Source of the DNA: Elusimicrobia bacterium RIFCSPHIGHO2_02_FULL_57_9 | Lineage (GTDB): Bacteria; Elusimicrobiota; Elusimicrobia; UBA1565; UBA9628 | DNA: 5,146 nt | Assembly (NCBI GenBank): GCA_001800015.1 | Contig: MGUO01000293.1 | Location: forward strand, 3,337-8,482 | Direction: 5' to 3' | Shown: positions 1 to 3,967 of the stretch, piece by piece | How positions within the stretch are numbered: the stretch's first letter is position 1 | Layout: each line of letters opens with the position of its first letter | Notes under the pieces: model-generated | The model's database searches: none | Seen by the model: the letters and a program-made list of their open reading frames with translations, nothing else | Told to the model about the DNA's origin: nothing | Translations under genes and position numbers: made by a program

Positions 1-692
1 GCTTGCTTCTTGATCCATTCTCCCTTGATGCGTTGCGGCCTGCCCAGGCAGGCGACCACGATGTCGGCGCGGGCAACTTCCCCGGCCAGATCCAGGGTGC
101 GCGAGTGGCACAGGGTGACGGTGGCGTTCAGCACGCTTAAAAGGTGGGCCGTAGGCCTTCCCACGATCGCGGAGCGGCCGATGACTACGGCGCGTTTTCC
201 CTCCGGCGCAGAGTGCGCGGACTTGAGGATTTCCACGATGGCCCGGGCCGTGCAGGGAATAAGCAGCCTACGGATATCTTCATGGGTTTTGGCCATGAAC
301 AGTTTGCCGTAATTGATGGGAGCTAGTCCATCCACATCCTTGGCCGAAGGCAGCGCGCAAAGCACTGCGGCCGTATCCAGGCCGGGAGGCAAAGGCAAAT
401 CTAAAGAGACCCCCTCGGTGAAGGAATCCCGGCCCAGCATTTCCAGCATCCCGGTGATCTCTTTTAAGCGTATATTGCGCGGCAAGCAATGAACCGCCGT
501 TTCGATTCCTAATTCGCGGCAGGCTTTCAACTTGGAATGAAGATAGGCTTGAGAGGCTTGCTGTTCTTGCGCGATGATCGCGAGAAATGGCGCCCTGCCC
601 TTGGTTTTTTTGAATGCGGCCAAACGGGGCTCCAGGCTTTCGATTATTTTTTTGGCGATGGCCTGGCCGTCTATGATTTTTGCCCGGTTCAT
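1..692 (-). CDS. folD: Bifunctional methylenetetrahydrofolate dehydrogenase / methenyltetrahydrofolate cyclohydrolase (FolD), C-terminus outside window
   Basis: By family, this cytosolic enzyme oxidises 5,10-methylene-THF to methenyl-THF with NAD(P)+ and hydrolyses it to 10-formyl-THF. About 230 residues are visible; roughly 55 C-terminal ones are missing if it has the usual ~285. Seen in order: KIIDG near the N-terminus; YLHSKLKAC with Tyr50 and catalytic Lys54; LPLPPG at 99-104; KDVDG with Asp121; PCT at 146-148; the dinucleotide-binding VVIGRSAIVGRP at 169-180; and CLGRP near the cut. Numbering to Asp121 matches E. coli without gaps. Odd: residue 98 is Asp, where the family has Gln (QLPLP); PCTPxG reads PCTARA; and the DVDG-to-PCT loop is about six residues longer than in E. 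coli. The ATG overlaps the panE stop (ATGA), and GGAG (701-704) lies 8 bases upstream, so translation is probably coupled. The family call is secure; full bifunctionality is not. Confidence 0.95.
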   Translation of the reverse strand, partial: MNRAKIIDGQAIAKKIIESLEPRLAAFKKTKGRAPFLAIIAQEQQASQAYLHSKLKACRELGIETAVHCLPRNIRLKEITGMLEMLGRDSFTEGVSLDLPLPPGLDTAAVLCALPSAKDVDGLAPINYGKLFMAKTHEDIRRLLIPCTARAIVEILKSAHSAPEGKRAVVIGRSAIVGRPTAHLLSVLNATVTLCHSRTLDLAGEVARADIVVACLGRPQRIKGEWIKKQ

Positions 693-1627
693 GTCAGGCG
701 CTCCAAGCGCCGGATCAGGCGGCTCAATCGGGTCAAGAGCGGCGCCGGCGTTTTGGCCCGGCACCCGGCGGCAAGCAAAGGCCCGGCGATCGATTCTATT
801 TCGGTTTTGCGCCCGGCGGCCAAGTCCTGCAGCATGGAGTTTCTTTGCAGGGGAGCCGCCTGGCAGGACCTCACTACCAGCGCGTCCATATCATGATAAA
901 GCGGGGGGTGGCCGCTTTTCGTGGCGATGGCCACGGTCTCGGCCAATACGGTGAGCATGATTTCCTTAAGCGCGGGATTCTCGGCCAAGGAACCGTTGGG
1001 CACGGCGCAAAGGGAGGCCAGGGGATTGGTGGCGGCGTTAAAGCAAAGCTTGGTCCAAAGCATACGATCCTCCGAGTTTTTGAGGCTGACCATCCAACCG
1101 CCTTTAAGCAGCAGTTTGCGCGCCGTCGCCGCGGCTTGCCGATTGTCCTTGGTTTGAGCCAGGGTGATGGTGTTGCCCCAGCTGTTTGAGACCGAAAAGG
1201 GAGCGGGGCGGTCGGCGGCAAAGTAACAAGAGCCCAGCACGGTGCGAATTTTTCCAAAAGCCCGATGCAGGGTTTTTTCATGACCCAGGCCGTTTTGCAA
1301 TCCGACAATGCTTGTTGCCGGTCCGACCCAGGGGCGCGTCGAGCGGACCGCGTCCGGAATGTCTTTCGACTTGACGCAGAAAAAAACCGCCGCGCAGGGC
1401 CGCGGCCCGGAGCGACGCGCGCTTTGCAGCTTGGGGCCCCCGGCCCGGCGGCGCGAGCCGTTTCTGGCGGTGAAAAAAATTCCGTTTCGGACAAGGCGGG
1501 TTTCAGATGCTTTGTCGCGGCTCAACAATAAAACGCTCTGGCCCGCCAGGACCCAGCGCGCGGCCAGGGCGCCGCCGACCGAACCGGGGCCGGCGATTAA
1601 AATGCCGGGCTGCAAGTGATGGGGCAT
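689..1627 (-). CDS. panE: 2-dehydropantoate 2-reductase (ketopantoate reductase)
   Basis: The family reduces 2-dehydropantoate to (R)-pantoate with NADPH, a cytosolic step of pantothenate/CoA synthesis. The 312-residue length is normal. Visible: N-terminal Rossmann motif AGPGSVGG (Gly13, 15, 18; usually GAGAxG); VKSKD (85-89), the counterpart of the VKxxQ/D segment; LQNGLG with Asn112; WTKLCFNAATNP (191-202) with the likely catalytic Lys193 and Asn197/201; and SMLQDLAAGRKTEIE (264-278) with Ser264, Asp268, Arg273 and Glu276, the substrate-binding signature. The frame can also open at a TTG directly before the chosen ATG. I prefer the ATG because it lies 7 bases past a -10-like element and no Shine-Dalgarno serves either codon. 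The stop overlaps the folD start. PanE and FolD both connect to the PanB reaction; panB is not in view. Some homologues in this family reduce other 2-oxo acids, so exact substrate is inferred. Confidence 0.93.
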   Translation of the reverse strand: MPHHLQPGILIAGPGSVGGALAARWVLAGQSVLLLSRDKASETRLVRNGIFFTARNGSRRRAGGPKLQSARRSGPRPCAAVFFCVKSKDIPDAVRSTRPWVGPATSIVGLQNGLGHEKTLHRAFGKIRTVLGSCYFAADRPAPFSVSNSWGNTITLAQTKDNRQAAATARKLLLKGGWMVSLKNSEDRMLWTKLCFNAATNPLASLCAVPNGSLAENPALKEIMLTVLAETVAIATKSGHPPLYHDMDALVVRSCQAAPLQRNSMLQDLAAGRKTEIESIAGPLLAAGCRAKTPAPLLTRLSRLIRRLERLT

Positions 1628-1633
1628 CAAGGG

Positions 1634-1642
1634 AATTTAGCA
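1634..1642 (-). promoter_or_regulatory. Possible extended -10 element for a leaderless panE-folD transcript
   Basis: On the minus strand, TGCTAAATT (1642 down to 1634) reads as an extended -10: TGn plus TAAATT, 4 of 6 matches to TATAAT and fitting TANNNT. The A of the panE ATG (1627) is the seventh base after the hexamer, the usual start-site distance, so the transcript would begin at the start codon. A -35 at 17-base spacing would fall inside the preceding terminator hairpin (TTAGCG, 3 of 6), so support rests on the extended -10 alone. Otherwise panE depends on read-through of the terminator. Confidence 0.4.
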
Positions 1643-1681
1643 AAAAAAGAAACCCCCGCTAATGAAGCGGGGGCTTTTTTT
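1641..1681 (-). terminator. Strong intrinsic terminator after the repeat-protein gene
   Basis: A perfect 8-bp GC-rich stem (1653-1660 with 1666-1673) has a 5-base loop and is flanked by A/T runs on both sides. Read on the minus strand it ends in TTTCTTTTTTT, as expected for a Rho-independent terminator 27 bases past the stop of the 1700-1921 gene. The flanking runs make it potentially bidirectional, but no plus-strand gene runs into it. Its U-tract ends about 14 bases before the panE start codon. Confidence 0.9.
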
Positions 1682-1699
1682 CGGCGTTTTGCTTCTTGC

Positions 1700-1921
1700 T
1701 TAAGCGTTGACCATCTTGGCGCGAGACACATCGCCTTTCTTATCCAAGTAATAGAGATAGCCTTTCTCTTTCTTCAGGCCGATTTTCTGGACTTTCTCCG
1801 GCCGGCCGCCTTTCTTGCCGCCGCGAGCCATCTTGGCCCGGGAGATATCGCCCTGCTTGTCGATGTAATAAAGGAAGCCCGTCGCGCGACCAATGCCAGC
1901 CTTCTGAACTTTCTCAGCCAT
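1700..1921 (-). CDS. Unrecognised small basic protein made of two tandem 29-residue modules
   Basis: I do not recognise a named function. The 73-residue product contains two copies of one module, residues 3-31 and 42-70, identical at 19 of 29 positions. Each begins EKVQK, has an aromatic core (GFLYYIDK or GYLYYLDK), then GD(I/V)SRAKM. The hydrophobic/aromatic alternation followed by a D-K-x-G-D turn suggests a beta-hairpin. The linker (32-41) is Gly/Lys/Arg-rich and ends GGRP. There is no signal peptide, membrane segment or cysteine. The frame is open 20 codons further upstream, but I chose ATG 1921 because a perfect GGAGGT (1932-1937) lies 10 bases before it and the modules begin two residues in. 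A near-consensus promoter, this Shine-Dalgarno and its own terminator suggest an abundant product. The basic charge makes nucleic-acid binding a guess. Synonymous differences between copies suggest an old duplication or functional constraint, not a recent one. Confidence 0.85.
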   Translation of the reverse strand: MAEKVQKAGIGRATGFLYYIDKQGDISRAKMARGGKKGGRPEKVQKIGLKKEKGYLYYLDKKGDVSRAKMVNA

Positions 1922-1931
1922 TTTCTGTTTG

Positions 1932-1937
1932 ACCTCC
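1932..1937 (-). promoter_or_regulatory. Perfect Shine-Dalgarno that fixes the repeat-protein start
   Basis: On the minus strand this reads GGAGGT, 10 bases before ATG 1921. It is the only perfect Shine-Dalgarno in the window and decides for the 73-residue product over the longer 93-residue open frame. Confidence 0.85.
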
Positions 1938-1948
1938 GTAAGTACACG

Positions 1949-1970
1949 AGGGACCGTAAGCCTTATCCCT
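1949..1970 (-). promoter_or_regulatory. Hairpin in the leader of the repeat-protein mRNA
   Basis: In the minus-strand transcript, AGGGA pairs with TCCCT (outer 5 bp) and TAA with TTA (inner 3 bp) around a GGC loop, with CGG bulged on one side. It lies about a dozen bases upstream of the Shine-Dalgarno in a leader of roughly 56 bases. It may stabilise the mRNA or tune translation. A 7-base sequence (CTTACGG) occurs in the hairpin and again just before the Shine-Dalgarno. No known riboswitch is recognised. Confidence 0.35.
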
Positions 1971-1983
1971 TTTGTTGGCAAAA

Positions 1984-2012
1984 ACTATATAATATCTCAG
2001 ACGGGATGGCAA
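1984..2012 (-). promoter_or_regulatory. Sigma70-type promoter of the repeat-protein gene
   Basis: On the minus strand, -35 TTGCCA (2012-2007, 5 of 6) is followed by a 17-base spacer and -10 TATAGT (1989-1984, 5 of 6). The predicted start near 1977 gives a leader of about 56 bases. This is the best promoter in the window. The upstream helix-turn-helix gene shows no terminator, so its transcript may also read into this gene. Confidence 0.75.
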
Positions 2013-2019
2013 GAGATGT

Positions 2020-2030
2020 TCGACGGTCGA
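2020..2030. repeat. Short interrupted palindrome beside the repeat-gene -35
   Basis: TCGAC-G-GTCGA, two 5-base arms around one base, lies 7 bases upstream of the -35 at 2007-2012 and 9 bases past the helix-turn-helix stop. The position would suit an operator or activator site. An 11-base palindrome is common by chance in GC-rich DNA. Confidence 0.3.
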
Positions 2031-2039
2031 CGGGAAGGG

Positions 2040-2294
2040 CTACTTTTTCTGGAACAGCGAGATTTGTTGTTCCTCGGGATGCATGATGAGGCGTTCTTTA
2101 AGCCAAGCGTCCACCAAGGGTTTGGAGAAGCGGTATTGGCGTCCGATGCGCGAGGCGGGCACTTTTTTCTGTCGGATAAGGCCGTAAATCTTGGATCGTC
2201 CCATGCCCAGGTATTGGGCCAGGGCCTTGATGTCCATAACTTCGGGAGTTTCCCCTGTGAAGGGTTTTCGCGCGGATTTCCGTTTGCGCTTCAT
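2040..2294 (-). CDS. Small excisionase/MerR-type helix-turn-helix DNA-binding protein with a C-terminal clamp-like motif
   Basis: An 84-residue protein. Residues 1-10 are a basic arm (MKRKRKSARK). Residues 21-40 form the helix-turn-helix (DIKALAQYLGMGRSKIYGLI), and 41-56 fit the basic wing (KKVPASRIGRQYRF) of the winged MerR-like fold used by excisionase-family and BldC-like regulators. Residues 57-67 form a final helix containing the usual DAWL. The tail holds QISLF at 77-81, close to the QL(S/D)LF sliding-clamp-binding consensus, which excisionase proteins do not normally need. No integrase or phage gene is near, so a chromosomal regulator or replication-linked DNA binder is likelier than a true excisionase. 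A -10 ends 8 bases before ATG 2294, leaving no room for a Shine-Dalgarno. Met20 (2237) is an alternative start that keeps the fold but drops the basic arm; it also lacks a good Shine-Dalgarno. It is divergent from rpsF. Confidence 0.9.
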   Translation of the reverse strand: MKRKRKSARKPFTGETPEVMDIKALAQYLGMGRSKIYGLIRQKKVPASRIGRQYRFSKPLVDAWLKERLIMHPEEQQISLFQKK

Positions 2295-2302
2295 TTGATA
2301 GT

Positions 2303-2331
2303 AGTGTACGTCATGTGTTATATTTTGTCAA
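2303..2331 (-). promoter_or_regulatory. Sigma70-type promoter of the helix-turn-helix gene, nearly leaderless
   Basis: On the minus strand, -35 TTGACA (2331-2326, 6 of 6), a 17-base spacer, then -10 TACACT (2308-2303, 4 of 6, a TANNNT match). The start site expected 6-8 bases downstream (2297-2295) leaves 1-3 bases before ATG 2294, so the mRNA would be essentially leaderless. Confidence 0.7.
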
Positions 2332-2341
2332 GAATTACACT
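2303..2341. repeat. Inverted repeat AGTGTA...TACACT in the divergent control region
   Basis: AGTGTA (2303-2308) and TACACT (2336-2341) form 6-base inverted arms 27 bases apart. The left arm is the -10 of the helix-turn-helix gene and the arms bracket its -35. Another TGTGT lies at 2314-2318. These could be operator half-sites for the helix-turn-helix protein itself, or chance in AT-rich DNA. Confidence 0.25.
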
Positions 2342-2361
2342 TGTGGAAATAGAAGTTTCTC

Positions 2362-2391
2362 TTGCCAGGGCCTGCAGAAATTTGTTACAGT
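2362..2391 (+). promoter_or_regulatory. Promoter of the rpsF-ssb-rpsR-rplI-dnaB operon, apparently leaderless
   Basis: -35 TTGCCA (2362-2367, 5 of 6), an 18-base spacer, and extended -10 TGT-TACAGT (hexamer 2386-2391, 4 of 6, TANNNT). Only 8 bases separate the hexamer from the rpsF ATG at 2400, so the predicted start site falls 1-3 bases before the codon or on it. No Shine-Dalgarno is seen before rpsF. A weaker promoter further upstream cannot be excluded. Confidence 0.6.
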
Positions 2392-2399
2392 GTCATGCT

Positions 2400-2744
2400 A
2401 TGTCAACATACGAAACCGTCATGATCTTGAAACCCGCGATGTCGGATCCCGAGGTCGCCGAATTTATCGAAAAAACCAAAAAAATCATCACCGGGGACGA
2501 TGGCGAACTGATCAGCCAGGAAATTTGGGGCCGCCGCAAGCTCACCCATATGATAGGAAAGGCCCGCGAGGGCGTTTACGCCTACCTCAAATATAAAGCG
2601 GCGCCCGGACTGCTCAAGAAGCTGAATCACAATTTCAGCATCGCCGATTATATCGTGCGCAACATGACCGTTGAGGCCAAGGATCGCAAAATGCGCGAGA
2701 AAGTCAAAAAGGTCAAAGCCAAGGCCCCGGCGACCCCGTCATGA
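2400..2744 (+). CDS. rpsF: 30S ribosomal protein S6
   Basis: S6 binds the central domain of 16S rRNA as a heterodimer with S18, whose gene lies two positions downstream. The 114-residue product has the S6 opening MSTYETVMILKP, then WGRRKLTHMI (43-52), the central strand EGVYAYLKYKA (57-67), YIVRNMTVE (84-92), and a Lys/Arg-rich tail (94-109) ending in Ala/Pro. The frame stays open far upstream, but that part is antisense to the helix-turn-helix gene. ATG 2400 is chosen because the S6 fold starts there and the promoter ends just before it. The stop overlaps the ssb start (ATGA). It lacks a Shine-Dalgarno and an obvious S6:S18-binding leader. Call certain; expression mode inferred. Confidence 0.98.
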   Translation: MSTYETVMILKPAMSDPEVAEFIEKTKKIITGDDGELISQEIWGRRKLTHMIGKAREGVYAYLKYKAAPGLLKKLNHNFSIADYIVRNMTVEAKDRKMREKVKKVKAKAPATPS

Positions 2745-3169
2745 GCGGCTTGCTGCGCCTTCCCGAGCAAAATCAAGTCACCCTGACGGGCCGTCTGACC
2801 CGCGATCCCGAGGTTTTCTTTACCCCGCAAGGCACGGCGAAATGCTGGTTTTCCATCGCCGTGAATCAGAACTACAAGGATAAGGCCAGCGGGGAATGGA
2901 AAGAGCAGGTCAGCTATATACCCGTCGTCGTCTGGCGTCAGGCCGCCGAGCGCTGCAAGGAAAAATTGCGCAAGGGGAGCCCGGTTCATATTGAAGGCCG
3001 TTTGCGCAGCCGGGAGTTCGAGGATAAGAAAAGCGGCGGCAAGCGCACCGTTTTGGAAGTGGAAGCCCGTCGCGTGCAGTTTCTGGAGCGCGCGCAGGCC
3101 CAGGCGCAGGCCCAGGTTCCGGCCGAAGCGTCTTCGGACGCTGTTGATATGGATGAGGTCCCTTTTTAA
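2741..3169 (+). CDS. ssb: Single-stranded DNA-binding protein
   Basis: SSB coats single-stranded DNA in replication, repair and recombination and recruits partners through its C-terminal tip. In the 142 residues, an OB fold spans about 11-117: NQVTLTGRLTRDPE (11-24), FSIAVN (37-42), SYIPVVVWRQAAE (58-70), KGSPVHIEGRLRS (78-90), and VEARRVQFL at its end. A short linker contains four Ala-Gln pairs (118-125). The tail ends MDEVPF, the acidic Pro-Phe tip used for protein contacts. The protein is shorter than E. coli SSB (178), the difference being in the linker. It starts within the rpsF stop (ATGA), has no clear Shine-Dalgarno and probably depends on translational coupling. The codons for the acidic tail also supply GAGGT for rpsR. 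Position between rpsF and rpsR is the classic arrangement. Confidence 0.97.
   Translation: MSGLLRLPEQNQVTLTGRLTRDPEVFFTPQGTAKCWFSIAVNQNYKDKASGEWKEQVSYIPVVVWRQAAERCKEKLRKGSPVHIEGRLRSREFEDKKSGGKRTVLEVEARRVQFLERAQAQAQAQVPAEASSDAVDMDEVPF
3092..3115 (+). repeat. Perfect 12-bp tandem duplication in the ssb linker
   Basis: GCGCAGGCCCAG occurs twice head to tail, in frame, encoding four Ala-Gln pairs. Because the codons alternate the same way in both units (GCG CAG GCC CAG), this looks like a duplication by slippage and not just biased composition. It lies in the flexible linker between OB fold and acidic tip, where length changes are tolerated. Confidence 0.85.
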
Positions 3170-3502
3170 ATGTCTTCGGAAGAAACTGCAACCGGTGGTC
3201 CGGCAGCGGTGGAGCAAGCCGCCGCCGCGCCCCGCCCAGCCGCTGCGACGGGGAAACGTCCGGAGTTGGCGGGCCGGCGCCGCGCGCCCTTTCCGGTCCG
3301 GCGCAAGGTCTGCCGCTTTTGCGCGGAGAAGGTCAGGGACGTTGATTATAAACAGATTCAGATATTGAGAACCTTCATGTCGGATAACGGCAAGATTCTA
3401 TCCAGCCGGATTACCGGCAACTGCGCCAGGCATCAGCGGCAATTGGGCCGGGCCATCAAGCGCGCCCGGAATCTCGCCCTGCTGCCCTACGTGGTAAAAT
3501 GA
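3170..3502 (+). CDS. rpsR: 30S ribosomal protein S18 with an N-terminal extension
   Basis: S18 pairs with S6 on the 16S central domain. Of 110 residues, 46-110 are a clear S18 core: KVCRFCAEK, DYKQIQILRTF (59-69), GKILSSRITGNCARHQR (74-90), AIKRARNLALLPY (95-107). Residues 1-30 are an Ala/Pro/Glu/Thr-rich low-complexity extension, followed by a basic stretch (RRR at 36-38); bacterial S18 is usually about 75 residues. Cys48, Cys51, Cys85 and His88 could bind zinc, as in the cysteine-containing form of S18. The ATG directly follows the ssb stop (TAAATG), with GAGGT 10 bases upstream inside the end of ssb. No later ATG precedes the core, so the extension appears real. The stop overlaps the rplI start (ATGA). 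Confidence 0.97.
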   Translation: MSSEETATGGPAAVEQAAAAPRPAAATGKRPELAGRRRAPFPVRRKVCRFCAEKVRDVDYKQIQILRTFMSDNGKILSSRITGNCARHQRQLGRAIKRARNLALLPYVVK

Positions 3503-3945
3503 AAGTCATATTGCGCAGCGACGTCGATTCCTTGGGCCGCGCGGGGGAAGTTAAGGAAGTCTCCGCCGGTTTTGGCCGTAATTTTCTGATCCCTCAGAAA
3601 CTCGCCATGCCGGCGACGGCCGCGGCTCTTTCCTGGTGGGAAAAAAGCAAGGAAAAGCGCGCCAAGCTCTCCGAAAATAGGCTGGCGCAATCCAAGGAAT
3701 TGGCTTCCAAAATCGCCGGAACCAGCCTATCCTTTTCCCGTCCCTGTGGGCCCGAAGGCAAGCTTTTCGGCTCGGTGGGCAGGACCGATATTCAAAAAAG
3801 CCTTAAGACTTGCGGCTTTGACGTGGACAAGCAAGCCATAGCGCTTGAGTCCGCGCTCAAAAAAGTCGGCGATCATGAAGTCGAGCTGCGTTTGCGGCCC
3901 GAGGTGAGCGCCAAGATTAAAGTCACGATCGTCGCTCGCGAATAG
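3499..3945 (+). CDS. rplI: 50S ribosomal protein L9
   Basis: L9 binds 23S rRNA at the base of the L1 stalk and helps frame maintenance. At 148 residues it has normal length. The N-terminal rRNA-binding domain (1-50) shows MKVILRSDV, the Gly-rich loop LGRAGEVKEV, and GFGRNFLIP (24-32, usually GYARNFLIP). A charged connecting helix runs about 46-73. The C-terminal domain carries EGKLFGSVGRTDI (86-98) and HEVELRL (126-132). The start overlaps the rpsR stop (ATGA); no clear Shine-Dalgarno precedes it, so coupling with rpsR is likely. dnaB follows after 22 bases. Nothing is broken or missing. Confidence 0.98.
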   Translation: MKVILRSDVDSLGRAGEVKEVSAGFGRNFLIPQKLAMPATAAALSWWEKSKEKRAKLSENRLAQSKELASKIAGTSLSFSRPCGPEGKLFGSVGRTDIQKSLKTCGFDVDKQAIALESALKKVGDHEVELRLRPEVSAKIKVTIVARE

Positions 3946-3948
3946 TTA

Positions 3949-3965
3949 GCGGGGGGATTTCCCGC
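3949..3965 (+). promoter_or_regulatory. Hairpin enclosing the dnaB ribosome binding site
   Basis: GCGGG (3949-3953) can pair with CCCGC (3961-3965) around a 7-base loop. The G-run 3951-3956 is the only candidate Shine-Dalgarno for dnaB, 11 bases before the ATG, and lies partly in the stem. Ribosomes leaving rplI (stop at 3943-3945) would overlap it, so dnaB translation may depend on rplI translation. A 5-bp stem is modest evidence. Confidence 0.35.
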
Positions 3966-3967
3966 CC

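Noticed and set aside
680..1619. Several plus-strand and alternate-frame open frames over panE
   Set aside because: They are GC-rich shadow frames with low-complexity Arg/Ala/Pro content; panE in the minus frame carries all family motifs.
1922..1981. Longer 93-residue start for the repeat protein
   Set aside because: The extra 20 codons cover the leader hairpin and a perfect Shine-Dalgarno positioned for ATG 1921, and would begin almost at the transcription start with no start signal.
1988..1993. Perfect TATAAT on the plus strand
   Set aside because: It has no -35 at suitable spacing and would only transcribe antisense to the helix-turn-helix gene; it is the overlap of the AT-rich minus-strand promoter.
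1616..2086. Plus-strand 156-codon open frame
   Set aside because: It crosses a strong terminator and is antisense to the repeat-protein gene; its internal repeats mirror the repeat-gene codons.
2040..2294. Reading the helix-turn-helix gene as a phage or element excisionase
   Set aside because: There is no integrase, attachment-site repeat, tRNA or other mobile gene nearby, and the fold is common in chromosomal regulators.
1929..2399. Long plus-strand open frame running upstream of rpsF
   Set aside because: It is antisense to the helix-turn-helix gene and repeat-gene promoter, has no recognisable domain, and only the part from 2400 is S6.
2648..3217. Minus-strand 189-codon open frame opposite ssb and rpsF
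   Set aside because: It is antisense to two certain genes, with no start signal or domain.
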